The notes beneath the pieces are model-generated. The model did no database searches, had not been told where the DNA came from, and was given only the letters and a program-made list of their open reading frames with translations. This document shows positions 11,401 through 20,114 of a stretch of DNA of 64,000 nt, in pieces. Each line of letters starts with the position of its first letter. Position 1 is the stretch's first letter. The translations under genes and the position numbers were made by a program. The stretch is from Tetrapisispora phaffii CBS 4417. Taxonomy: Eukaryota; Ascomycota; Saccharomycetes; Saccharomycetales; Saccharomycetaceae. The stretch is taken from assembly GCF_000236905.1 (NCBI RefSeq), contig NC_016525.1, positions 682,001 through 746,000 on the forward strand, written 5' to 3'.

Positions 11401-11571
11401 AGAATTGTCCATGTTCAAATAGATTGATTGCAAATAATAATGGAAACCTTCCTGAACCTCCCATTCTTTCAGTTTAGCCTCAGCCAGCTTTTGTATTTCA
11501 GACCCGATGTTCTTAGGGTCACTTGCTTGCTCAAGCACCTGAATAAGATTGATTTCAGTTAAATCTCCCAT
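8476..11571 (-). CDS. KAP120: Karyopherin beta family importin Kap120
   Basis: 1031 residues (S. cerevisiae 1032). Kap120 is a nuclear import receptor (cargoes include the ribosome-maturation factor Rpf1) of the importin-11 group. The N-terminus LTEINLIQVLEQASDPKNI, then IQKLAEAKLKEWE and SIYLNMDNSLQIRW, is the Importin-beta N-terminal domain that binds Ran. The rest is continuous HEAT-repeat helices with highly conserved blocks such as KARSDKASID, YEYQIRPCAENFFQDL and LPSVSLTETRLYVLNTLSD. A GTG codon precedes the ATG; the ATG at 11571 is chosen. It is divergent from TBF1. Confidence 0.97.
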   Translation of the reverse strand: MGDLTEINLIQVLEQASDPKNIGSEIQKLAEAKLKEWEVQEGFHYYLQSIYLNMDNSLQIRWISIIQFKNGIEKYWRSTRSNAINKNEKLKIRERLFNLVNEKNNQLSIQNAQATAKIARFDFPGHWPDLFENLERLLDINSSNDTNIYNTLLHINQIIKILGAARIGRCRPAMQSKIPLILKYVIRIYLDNFVSWTDSSININEKFPLHIQISYLALKCTRRMIIEGVDNPAKDEIVIDFMRLSIQHFDILITNYNNFRTFDNYEKFIRCYGKLYYSMITNSPATFILLPCSTDILIVYTKIIFEYAPNVYNEVADTTGDFWEQTVIRGLLVFKRVINFIFKKGAITLKARSDKASIDKAIEKLNAEFLNEKLITDLVDTLMTWYLKLRPSELENWFMDQEEWINEQMSTSYEYQIRPCAENFFQDLINSFSEFLVPYLLNKIEKDASSLSNSLEDFLMKDAIYAAFQLSANAICDMVDFDSLLVKIFLPEASDTTNNSTDQLKIIRRRVAVIINEWSVVKCSEESKKICYGFFENILMNESDKVVLLTVVQSIRTMVDDWNFNKDNFEPFLKDIVTILLRKILPSVSLTETRLYVLNTLSDIIIQTKPLISKDLLIEILQIIPELWEISTNNPSEGILSGALIRLLRNLVQSLGPQSYLTWDIAIPVVNIVCDPTSQHHHLLSEDGFELWGILLQNYSSNETKFDDRFVDFLPFLESSIEKHSEILPTLLEIVKSYTLILSPQLFFASDSFSKIFSYLSNYLLKLRDDSFYLILEIWEILILSNEADYENILLQKFYDMGILNSLFNSIFKQEALSNHQCGQLLQIIARIAYVNPTALMKFIEMYHQALPTTTSNAQLDIEHKKVVYSDMPFDRLFSKLISSWEYCFKDIFDPKLKKIHVLGISSLLRTGLVVVLSEIITIMQIWVDLLEEINETQSGDCEKYHLNDIVTEQTVEFYQLTPEQLRNHELLKNNDPVHNISLREFIKQTLEFLESHLGPPAYQEFFNNINQSLRESLLLFLSIQQPKISN

Positions 11572-12665
11572 CACTAAAAATATTGCAATAAAATAGGAAT
11601 TTTGATGTAAAACTTGGCGACGATATAAACTCTTTAGAGCCAGCGCAATAGTAACCTAGTTAAGCTTTCTGTTAATGTGAGTATAAGTATAATGGAAACT
11701 ATTCTTTTCTTGACTAAAACCCTCCGAATATTATAAATTAAAATCGTTTGAGAGATACATATAAGTCTCAGAACTGAAAACTTGGCGGAGTGAAAAAAGA
11801 TTATTGCAATGCGCTTGATCAATTAGATGTGATATATTAGAAGGTTCCTTAACTAGTGTGTAATATAACTTATTGTTGAACCGAATTTAATAAATCAGAA
11901 GTAGCCATCAGGTCTAAATTGCTAAAGGGCTTAAGCAAATTTCTTCCTTTGATGTTGTTACAGTTCGGGTAAAATCTGGTTCTCTGTATGGACGGTTCAA
12001 TAACATAAACCATACCATACATGGTCATTAGAGATGAAACTGCTGAACTATTAAAGGCTAAACTGATCGTATAACACAGCTAGCAATCATGTAATTACAA
12101 CAGCAATAATAACAATGATCTCCACCACTTTTACCAATCAACACATTGGAGCTCCACCTTCCCTCCACCTCCGCAAGAACAGTCCTTGAACCAGCCTAGG
12201 ATGGCGGTGGCTCCAGGCAGAAACCCTAGCCTGGCTCCACCAAGTCTAGACAGAACCCTAGCGTGCTCCTGGGCTGACACCCTGCTCGCGCTCTGTCTGC
12301 ACCCTGCCTAGATAAAACTGTTTCCTGCCTAAACAACAATCGGGTTGAGATTTAGGTTTAACATCGAAAAACAATAAGTCGAAATTGTTAAACCTAAACC
12401 TATGCCAGGTTTACTGAATTAGGACTAAGTCACTGTGATAAGTGTAATCATTGAGATGATGCCTAGATGTTTATTTACTGATAGAGTCATTAAAGACAGT
12501 TATGTGATGTTCGAGTGCACACATTTAATATGTGGACAATAATTCTCTATTCGTATCAGATTTTAGAGAAAAGTTATAAGGAGAACCAATTGTAAATATT
12601 TGGAAAGCATCTCAGATCAAATTGGCATCTCGATAAACACATTACTGATATTATTTACTGTCGCC
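11572..12665. promoter_or_regulatory. Divergent KAP120/TBF1 spacer with TBF1 upstream elements
   Basis: 1.09 kb where S. cerevisiae has HHO1 and NAN1; I find no trace of either. A GC-rich patch at about 12145-12315 stands out from its surroundings and holds two AACCCTA Tbf1-type sites (12222-12228, 12254-12260). A perfect 13-bp inverted repeat follows at 12351-12398. Together these suggest autoregulation of TBF1. Confidence 0.5.
12351..12398. repeat. 13-bp perfect inverted repeat upstream of TBF1
   Basis: TTTAGGTTTAACA at 12351-12363 is matched exactly by its reverse complement at 12386-12398, with a 22-base spacer. The arms contain AACCTA, one C short of the Tbf1 core AACCCTA. It lies about 270 bases upstream of the TBF1 ATG. 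Confidence 0.85.
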
Positions 12666-14483
12666 ATGGCTAAAGCTTACAATACACCCATGAATGCGGA
12701 TACCCTAGGTGATCTGATAGATGACTTTCCCGTGGATGTAAGAGTTTCCATCAGTACGTTGTCTTCCTTGGATAATGTTTCAAATCAACTGCTATCTATT
12801 ATATCATCGGATTCCTTTAATTCAGAAACGTATCTGCTTTTTAATCCAAGAAATGTGAATTCAAGGATTCCAATGGCAATCAAAAGTTTCCATAGTTTAT
12901 TGACAATTTTCATTGAGATCTTGAGAGTGTATGGAATCGATAACGATGTTGGTGAATTTAAGATTTTAGAACCAAAACACATAGTGAAAGATATGTGGTA
13001 TCAGGACTCTCCGACTTTGGTTTTATTAAAGACTTTCGAAAAAGATATTATTACTACTATCAGAAAGTGTAATGTACTGATATATTTTTTGACTGTACTG
13101 GGGTGTTTAAATTTCAAAATTGATAAATTGCAAGAAGATTTCTTAGATGTGTTTGCTCCAAATACTTTATTCGAAGAATCTCCTTTTAATATCAATGAAC
13201 AACTACTGAGAAAGCAATGGCTTCTGTACCTAGATTTAAAGACAAGAATTTATATTGAGAAGTTGAAAAGAGTAAGATATGAAAAGTTAAGAGCTGAGAG
13301 AGCGGAAAACCCAAATATCAATCTGATATTTCAAAATCAAGAGGATTCAAATAAAGAATCAGGCCATGAACAAGCGACGTCTAATGAAATTAGTAAATTT
13401 GATCATGTTAGCGAAGATGAAAGATCGGAACTACTAGAGAACAATTTGTTTTCTAATACTTTTACAAATGAATTGGTTCTCAGAAGAACTAAATCGTCGG
13501 CTGATCCAACTTTAACAACATCCTTTGAAAGAGTGTTTGTTCAAAGATACATTACAAGAAAGGCTAACTTGATGTCCTTTTCTAGTTTAAAAAAATTGGA
13601 AATAGAGATTTCAGAGAAGAGTTTTATAACCAATTTGAAAGATTATTGTGACAGATATATGTCTCTAATTATATGGGGCACCAAACACCGTAATAGTAAA
13701 AACCCAATACAGACCGCAGATAACAGTGAATTTGATGAACAAGTATTGAAGGTCACTAATGCAGAATTATTGATTGGGGTTGTTCCATATAAAACTATAT
13801 TTGTTGATAATGAATTTGAAGCAAAAAAGGCAAGAAAAGTAGAAAATGAAATTGAAAGCTCTCAACAAAATGTAGACGAAATTGTCGCTGGAATTGAAAA
13901 CGATACAGATTTATTAGTTAATGAGAATTTTTCCAATGAAAATGTTTCAAACAATTCTACCCAGCTATCAGAAAGTAATGTTTTTAATAATGATGTAAGT
14001 GTTATGGAAAACCTGGAACAACAAACACGCAGTGTTATATCTACTCCAAAAACTGCTAAAAGAGACTCAACTGGTAAGGTAATGAAACTAAAGTCCAAAT
14101 GGTCTAAAACCGAAGAAGATGCATTGGTTGCAGGTTTGAAAGCATTTGGTCCATCATGGGTAAAGATTTTAGATTATCATGGTTCAGGTGGTAAATTTTC
14201 CGAGGATCTGAAGAATAGATCTCAAGTTCAACTTAAAGACAAAGCTCGTAACTGGAAAATTCAATATTTGAGAAATGGACACCCATTACCACAGTATCTT
14301 ACTAAAGTTACTGGTAATTTAAATAGAAAAAGAAAACAGTTATCGATTGAATCAACTCCTGAAAAATTACCTGAAATACGCAGAGATAACACTGTTCATA
14401 ATAATCAAAATGACATGTTTGGTAATAATGTCATTTCAAATGCTGCTTCTAGTGACGCTTCTTCGTTCGATCCTAACCTTTAG
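12666..14483 (+). CDS. TBF1: Telobox-binding factor Tbf1
   Basis: 605 residues (S. cerevisiae 562). Tbf1 is an essential general regulatory factor that binds TTAGGG-like sequences in subtelomeres and in promoters such as those of snoRNA genes. The C-terminal Myb/SANT telobox domain is clear at about residues 476-550: KSKWSKTEEDALVAGLKAFG, a tryptophan in PSWVKILD, then QVQLKDKARNWK as the DNA-recognition helix. The N-terminal helical dimerisation region is also recognisable (DVRVSISTLSSLDNVSNQLL). The middle is Asn/Glu-rich and variable. The frame opens upstream at a TTG; the ATG at 12666 aligns with the family N-terminus. It is convergent with the TAF14 pair, as in S. cerevisiae. Confidence 0.93.
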   Translation: MAKAYNTPMNADTLGDLIDDFPVDVRVSISTLSSLDNVSNQLLSIISSDSFNSETYLLFNPRNVNSRIPMAIKSFHSLLTIFIEILRVYGIDNDVGEFKILEPKHIVKDMWYQDSPTLVLLKTFEKDIITTIRKCNVLIYFLTVLGCLNFKIDKLQEDFLDVFAPNTLFEESPFNINEQLLRKQWLLYLDLKTRIYIEKLKRVRYEKLRAERAENPNINLIFQNQEDSNKESGHEQATSNEISKFDHVSEDERSELLENNLFSNTFTNELVLRRTKSSADPTLTTSFERVFVQRYITRKANLMSFSSLKKLEIEISEKSFITNLKDYCDRYMSLIIWGTKHRNSKNPIQTADNSEFDEQVLKVTNAELLIGVVPYKTIFVDNEFEAKKARKVENEIESSQQNVDEIVAGIENDTDLLVNENFSNENVSNNSTQLSESNVFNNDVSVMENLEQQTRSVISTPKTAKRDSTGKVMKLKSKWSKTEEDALVAGLKAFGPSWVKILDYHGSGGKFSEDLKNRSQVQLKDKARNWKIQYLRNGHPLPQYLTKVTGNLNRKRKQLSIESTPEKLPEIRRDNTVHNNQNDMFGNNVISNAASSDASSFDPNL

Positions 14484-14705
14484 ATGAAGTAAAGACCTTC
14501 TAATGACACTCTGCAACTGATAAGATGTTAAATTATCAAATAATATTGATTGACATCTATACATGCCTATATATATTTGCAATAAGTAATGTTTTTCAAC
14601 TTAACTGTTTAACTGTAAAATGCAAAATGTAATAATAATATTATATGTGTTTTTAACACTAAATGATCATCAAAGAATGACAGCAATTATTTTAAAACTG
14701 CCGTA

Positions 14706-15530
14706 CTATAAATAATTGAATTTATTGGTACCTTTAAATACTCTTGCATCCAATTTGATAATATCATGTTCTTCAAGGTACGCATATAATTGGATCAATA
14801 AGTCATCTGAAAACTGAGCCACATCCATATAAAAATCTTCAGTCCTGGGATACTGTTCTACCCTATTCTGCACAGCCGGATGGCTTAGAATTAAATCCAT
14901 TACTTCTGTCAGTGTATCCTCTGTGCATAATTTTAAATTGTTCAAACCTCTCTTCAAATTAACCAACTTTTTGTCATCTAACTTCTCCCTGGTGGTATTA
15001 TTATATTCAATGGCAAAAAACCCAATCAACTCATTGCGTAGTTTTTTTGTATGATATGGAACTTGTATTTCATAATCAATATAATACTCTGTATTGTCAA
15101 ATAGTAATGGATGATCTAAAATAAATGTTCCGATATCATCAAGAAATGTTCCCTTCATTCTTATATCAAATTCACCCCAGCCTACTTCACTGAGTGTATA
15201 AGGATAGTTCTTTATAATTCTTGTATGGTTTGAAAAGCTGGGATGTAAATAAAAAGTTATTGCATCAAATATTTTTGGATATATTGTATTTCTTTTATCA
15301 TCCAGCACTGTCAATGAAACTGTCCAATGTCTCAGAGGAAGCCCCCCTTCATATTGACCTTTTATCCTAGTATTGATAGTATTTATTCTTAGCGTCAGGT
15401 TTATGTGAGGCTATATGCTCATGTCGTTAGATTATAATTAATGTTTGATAATCTCATCCAACCGACCAGTTAGTAAATCACGATAGGTATGTAATAATTC
15501 AAAAAAATAAAACCAACATACAATCTCCAT
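14706..15530 (-). CDS. Diverged tandem TAF14 paralogue (YEATS protein), spliced
   Basis: A second TAF14-like gene just downstream of TAF14. Exon 1 is 15522-15530 (ATGGAGATT), exon 2 is 14706-15410, giving 237 residues. Donor GTATGT, branch point TACTAAC (15469-15475) and acceptor ATATAG are all standard, and the join restores the YEATS N-terminus (LTLRINTINTRIKGQ, then RHWTV). With this model His59, Phe62, Trp81 and Gly82 of the acyl-lysine pocket fall at exactly the Taf14 residue numbers, with Thr61 replaced by Ser and Gly83 by Glu. The Lys-rich linker of Taf14 is missing. The C-terminal ET-like domain (about residues 165-220, GLNNLKLCTEDTLTEVMDLI) is recognisable but diverged. The frame is intact, so it is probably expressed. 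It could be a subfunctionalised reader for one of the Taf14 complexes; that is inference. Confidence 0.85.
15411..15521 (-). other. Intron of the TAF14 paralogue
   Basis: 111 bases: GTATGT donor (15516-15521), TACTAAC branch point (15469-15475), TAG acceptor (15411-15413). The acceptor TAG would itself be an in-frame stop if unspliced. Position and phase (after codon 3, phase 0) are identical to the TAF14 intron. Confidence 0.85.
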
Positions 15531-15971
15531 TATTTATCTCTCAATTTAGCGTATTATTGGTTAGATTAAAGTCTACATAGCTTGATATTCAATTAGTTTG
15601 CCTCCATTTTAGTCTACAGACCATCTTTAAAATATAAGAATGTTTTCGCCATTTCCGTTCTTTAAAGAGCGTGTAGGTTACTTGTAAAGACCATCGCATT
15701 TTCGAAAGCAAACAGATAATTCATTGGAATATGCATATACTTAATTGTTTGATAATACTCAATGTTATTGACAAGGATGTATATTATTGACATTTACAAT
15801 AGACAGCTTTCTATGCCTTTTTTTAATTATTATTTTTTAAAAGTTATACAATACACATACTGATATTCATATACATACATACATACACACATATATATAT
15901 ATATATATATATATCAAATCTAATGCTACAACCTCATAAATTCCCGTCCTCATAGCAATATGCAATGGAAC
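15531..15971. other. Spacer between the two TAF14 genes, with microsatellite
   Basis: 441 bases forming the TAF14 3' region and the paralogue promoter. A CATA/CACA tract turns into an alternating (TA)n run at about 15870-15914. No other gene is seen. Confidence 0.6.
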
Positions 15972-16831
15972 TTACTTAGTGTTTTCTTTAACATATTCCC
16001 AAATGCTTTTTAGTAAACTTTCTGGCAAACTGAATAAATCGATTATGAATTCGCCATCCTCAACGTTATTCACAACATCCATCTCTGGAGTTTTGTTGTC
16101 TGTTACCATTTGAACGATTGCAACCAAGTCATCTTCCTTTAACTTTGTTAGTCCAAATGCTAATTGTTGTAAGTCAATAGATCCCTTGACTGTAGGAGCA
16201 GTTGCAGTCTTTACTTTCTTAGCCTTTGGTTCAGTTGCAGTAGTCACTGGCAGGCTCTCTGTTGATTCAGCTTTTCTCTTAGTAGAAGCTTGAGTAGTTG
16301 TAACTGCAGTCTCAGGAACTATACCACTTTTAGCCAATTCTTGAGTCAACAAAGGCTTGTTCAATGGAATACTAATAACGTGGTCGGCAGTATATTCATC
16401 TTGTAGAAAGTTCAAATCATGTGTTATCTTTCTTTCGCCGGCTTTCTCTATCAAAAACAAACTGATATGCAGAGGGAACCCACCCCAACCTTGCTCTTCG
16501 ATAGTATATGGAGATTCCTTGAAAGTACGATTTGGATTAGTAAATGTAGGATGTAGATGATAAACGACTCTGTCAAAAATAGTTGCTGGAATTTCCTTAT
16601 TATCAGCATCTAACAAGTGTATTTCAATACTCCATTTCCTCATGGGAAAGTTATCTACAGGAGGTAGATCTGTTAGAATATGTTGTCTGGTCGTTATACG
16701 TACGGTTCTTTTGACAGTCTAATTAAAAGAAAAAAATGTGACAGTAATACATTATTGTTAGTAAGGATAGTTCAATTGAGCAGGGGCAAATAACTTTAAA
16801 AAAACAACATATAAACACATACTGCTACCAT
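15972..16831 (-). CDS. TAF14: Taf14, YEATS-domain subunit of TFIID, TFIIF and remodellers; spliced
   Basis: Exon 1 is 16823-16831 (ATGGTAGCA, Met-Val-Ala) and exon 2 is 15972-16718, giving 251 residues (S. cerevisiae 244, with an intron at the same place). Taf14 reads acetylated and crotonylated H3K9 through its YEATS domain and is shared by TFIID, TFIIF, INO80, SWI/SNF, RSC and NuA3. Acyl-lysine pocket residues His59, Thr61, Phe62, Trp81 and Gly82 are all present (LHPTF, EQGWGGF). A basic linker (PKAKKVKT) leads to the C-terminal ET domain (LAFGLTKLKEDDLVAIVQMV to the end), which binds partner subunits. Without the intron the frame would start at a Met 28 residues too late. Confidence 0.97.
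16719..16822 (-). other. TAF14 intron
   Basis: 104 bases with donor GTATGT (16817-16822), branch point TACTAAC (16757-16763) and acceptor TAG. Splicing after the third codon restores TVKRTVRITTRQHIL, the conserved Taf14 N-terminus. Confidence 0.93.
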
Positions 16832-17300
16832 GGTGAATGGATTGTTAAAATGGGTTGGTTGATACCCTTATAATTGATGTTCGATGGTATAATTACGCTT
16901 AATATAAAATACGTATTATTGTTTCTTAAATATGTAAATTTAATGTTTTTAATATTTAAAGTACGCGAAACTTTTATTATAAGGAAATACGAAACACCTT
17001 TGATTAGTATATAAGGCAAAACATGTTGTCATTTGCATTTATAACCGTTTATAATAGTTGAAAGAATGTGAAATGCACAAGTGAAGCTCTATATTATTTA
17101 GCCTATAGAGAAAAATGATGTTAGCTTAAAATGAATGTGAAAATAGTAAAATTGATTTTGTTATCTATATTAAATTATTAATTGTATAAAAAAAATTTAA
17201 AAGTTGTACAATTAGAGTGGTTACTAATTATACTTCAAGATATATTGCAATTATAATTGCAATTTTTAGAGGATGCGGTTTCTCATATGGTTGATTTGGT
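16832..17300. other. Spacer upstream of TAF14
   Basis: 469 bases, very AT-rich, between the TAF14 start and the 3' end of the Spo19-like gene. No gene or clear motif is seen. Confidence 0.5.
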
Positions 17301-18503
17301 TTATGGAATTGCCACAAATAATGAAACAATTACACTTGCAATCAAGAAACTTATTGATAAATTGAAATAAGAATTCGAATTATTGAATTCTTCACCACCG
17401 CCAGTAATATTTGTGATGTTACCGTTGATTGCAATTGAAGGTTGTGGATAGTTAATCATTGTTGGTGTGGCAGTAGTTGATTTCTTGGTCTTAGAAATAA
17501 CCTCTCCAGTGCTACTTGACTTTTCTGGACAACTTGTGGTTGTCTTTGTTAATGTATTGTTAGATTGTTCATGGATCGTTGAAATACTCTTATATGTGGT
17601 GGTAACTGGAACTTTAGTCGTAACAACAATCTCTTTAGTCGTTCCATTTTTAGTTATACTCTTTGTCAAAGTGGTTTCTTTCTCAGTAGTTTTGGTTACT
17701 GGAACTTTAGTTGTATGAGCAGTTGTAATAGTCTTCTGTTCAGTTGTCTTCTTTTCTTCAGTACTTACGTGAGTTGTGGTTACGTGGGAAGTAGTTGTAT
17801 GAGTTTTGTCACTGTGATAGCTTTCGCTGGTATGCGATGTTGGATTGACATTTGAACTATGGCGAGAAGTTGAGCTTTCTTTCGAAGAACTATGTGGGTA
17901 TGTGGTTGAGGAAGACTTTTCCTTGGTGTGTGGGCTACTATGGGAAGTCGGGTAGTGAGTTGATTTTGAAGTTTCATATTCAGACGAATATGAAGGTTTA
18001 TACTTTGATGTGTACGTAGGTTCGTAATCCGACGATTCTGAAGATTCATATTTCTTTTTCCTCCACTTCATTTTGTTTGAATCTACAGAATCGTTCAAGA
18101 ATTCATTAAATACACCTTCCAATTCTTGATACTTTTGATTATTTTGAACATTATTCCAGTCAATATTCTTTGATTCGGGGACAATGCCTTTTAATAATTC
18201 TTGTAAACCATTATCATCCTTTGAGATGTACTCTCTCAGGTTGACAAACTGTGGTAAATCTGGCAAGTCAGCAAAGACAATGTTTGGAACAGAACCTAAC
18301 TTTTCTAACATCTCTGGTGATAAATTACTTTTATCTAAATGTACCACTAATGGATTCCTACCCAAATCATCATTAGAGTTGATCTCAAATCCAACGGTGT
18401 CACTATTTGAATCAGCATTCAGAGTGACAAGGTAATCTTGAGCGTAAGCACCACTAACAAAGGCAGCGAGCACAATGGCTTGAACGTATTTATTGAATAT
18501 CAT
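17301..18503 (-). CDS. Secreted Ser/Thr-rich GPI-anchored protein, Spo19-like by position
   Basis: 400 residues. An N-terminal signal peptide (MIFNKYVQAIVLAAFVSGAYA, cleavage near 21-22) is followed by a folded-looking domain to about residue 150. A long Ser/Thr/His-rich stalk with repeated TTKVPVT and TKTT motifs follows, then a hydrophobic C-terminus (ISFLIASVIVSLFVAIP) after an NNSNS stretch suitable as a GPI attachment site. S. cerevisiae has the meiotic GPI protein gene SPO19 (223 residues) at this place, beside TAF14 in the same orientation. I could not confirm sequence homology, and the stalk makes this protein much longer. A cell-wall or spore-wall role is likely; the Spo19 identity rests on synteny. 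Confidence 0.8.
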   Translation of the reverse strand: MIFNKYVQAIVLAAFVSGAYAQDYLVTLNADSNSDTVGFEINSNDDLGRNPLVVHLDKSNLSPEMLEKLGSVPNIVFADLPDLPQFVNLREYISKDDNGLQELLKGIVPESKNIDWNNVQNNQKYQELEGVFNEFLNDSVDSNKMKWRKKKYESSESSDYEPTYTSKYKPSYSSEYETSKSTHYPTSHSSPHTKEKSSSTTYPHSSSKESSTSRHSSNVNPTSHTSESYHSDKTHTTTSHVTTTHVSTEEKKTTEQKTITTAHTTKVPVTKTTEKETTLTKSITKNGTTKEIVVTTKVPVTTTYKSISTIHEQSNNTLTKTTTSCPEKSSSTGEVISKTKKSTTATPTMINYPQPSIAINGNITNITGGGEEFNNSNSYFNLSISFLIASVIVSLFVAIP

Positions 18504-19067
18504 TGATTATTCTAGAATTACGTCTGATGTTTTGTTGGAGTTATAATATATACTGACTTAAAAGTATATAGAAATATTTTTTTTAACTAAAAGATACTTT
18601 TGATTGGTCTCTAGTTATAATAATAATTGATTTGATCTTATGAGAAAAGACAAATGAAACAACATAAAACAATTATCACAAAGATAAAAGTAATAAATAA
18701 AAATAAAATAAATATATATATCAACCTCTTTTATACATCTTTGAATGAAGTTACGTGAAAGAAACCTTTATGTGTCATTTAATAAACATTTGCTAATTCG
18801 TGACATTAAGCGTCACAATTTAATACATAAGGCAAATGTCACAAAAATGTGCATAAAACGTTTAAACAAGCAAAGCATTTCATTATTGTAAACTATTTGA
18901 TCACATAAATTTATTTTTGTAATTATATATTTATGTACATGATTGAATCTCCTTGAACAGCAACAATGGTTGCTGGATAAATAAGCAGTTTCAACAAGGC
19001 AACTTACTAAAGGGATGGATGAGGGATGGTTGTTATATACAGATTACCATGAATGGCTATGACATTG
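18504..19067. other. Spacer, junction of YPL- and YOR-type blocks
   Basis: 564 bases, AT-rich, forming the promoter of the Spo19-like gene and the AIM41 3' region. RPL5, the next gene in S. cerevisiae (YPL131W), is absent. No further gene is seen. Confidence 0.5.
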
Positions 19068-19619
19068 CTAGTTGAAGATTTCTCTATAGTGTCTAGTTAA
19101 TGATTGGACAATGACCCCCTGGGTTGTTTTCCATTGTACTTGTAAAATTTTGAAGTTTAAGGAACGTAATATTTCCTTTAATTGGACATTGTCACCTTGT
19201 TCTGATTTCACTTTAGTCAATAACTCAGTTACTTTCTTATCGACTTCTTCTTGTGATGCTACAGGGAGTAACTTCAAATATGAGTTAATGATAGCTAGTT
19301 CAGTTTCTTCCTTTGACGCTAAATCAGTTCTATCATTTTTAATGAATTCTGCAATTGAGTCTTTTCTTTGTTTTATCAATTTCGAATAAATACCAAATAA
19401 TGTTAATTCATTAAAGTCTTTTCCTTGATTATCTAATTCCATGTTTTTGACTGTGCTTAAGATATTTCTTATCGTTGTTTTCTTTGCATCATCCTTTGCA
19501 AGCATTGCTTGTTTTAAATCCTTCTTCAGCCCAATAATTGTAGATGTGTAAGCTTCTGAATTGATAGTCCTTATACAAGATCTGGATACATAAGTCACTC
19601 TAGTAGTAGTTCTTAGCAT
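19068..19619 (-). CDS. AIM41: Mitochondrial Aim41, GatB/YqeY domain protein
   Basis: 183 residues (S. cerevisiae 185). An Arg/Thr/Ser-rich N-terminus (MLRTTTRVTYVSRSCIRTI) is a mitochondrial presequence. The rest is the YqeY/GatB-like helical domain: LKKDLKQAMLAKDDAKKTT, IRNILSTVKNMELDN, a KQRKDSIAEF segment and a C-terminal helix resembling the tRNA-interacting tail of GatB. The function in yeast is unknown; loss affects mitochondrial inheritance in S. cerevisiae. It precedes RUD3 and RFC1 as in YOR215C to YOR217W. Confidence 0.92.
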   Translation of the reverse strand: MLRTTTRVTYVSRSCIRTINSEAYTSTIIGLKKDLKQAMLAKDDAKKTTIRNILSTVKNMELDNQGKDFNELTLFGIYSKLIKQRKDSIAEFIKNDRTDLASKEETELAIINSYLKLLPVASQEEVDKKVTELLTKVKSEQGDNVQLKEILRSLNFKILQVQWKTTQGVIVQSLTRHYREIFN

Positions 19620-20114
19620 TTTTTAAAGTCTTTAATGTTATTTAACTATAAACGAAAAGTTATTGAACAGAGTATATGCGTATTATAAAACTTGTTCGAC
19701 TACAACTGGGAATTCTGAATACTCTCCTATTCTTGGGAAGCAAATGAAAGGGAAGATCCGTCAATTAATTATATTAAATGATACAATCTCGAACACTACT
19801 TTGTTATTCAAACAAGCTATATTGCTTCTTTTACAAGAGCCAGGATGAGAGTGAACATGAGAACATTTAGTTTCTAACATGAGTTGTATTTGTAACTATT
19901 TAGTTTCATTTGTTGTTATAAGCGCAAGGTTGGAAAAAACACATAGTTAAGAAACATGGAATAGTTTATTTATTTGGTATTTGAACAAAGAAACAAGCAA
20001 TGGATTTTATATGTAGTTGAATTATTTGAGTATAGTCAGTAAGTTTTGATTTATATTGTTTATTTTCTATACAATTTATACAATTTTGTTAATGGATTGG
20101 GCTCGATTCATGCT
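19620..20114. other. AIM41 promoter and RUD3 3' region
   Basis: 495 bases, AT-rich. No gene, repeat or recognisable motif is seen. Confidence 0.45.

Noticed and set aside
12600..12665. TTG start 22 codons upstream of the TBF1 ATG
   Set aside because: The family N-terminus aligns from the ATG at 12666, and the upstream stretch adds only a hydrophobic tail with no counterpart.
15870..15914. TA/CATA tract between the TAF14 genes as a duplication breakpoint
   Set aside because: Similar TA-rich microsatellites occur in many spacers here (for example 3016-3058 and 24743-24780), so its position is not evidence of the duplication mechanism.
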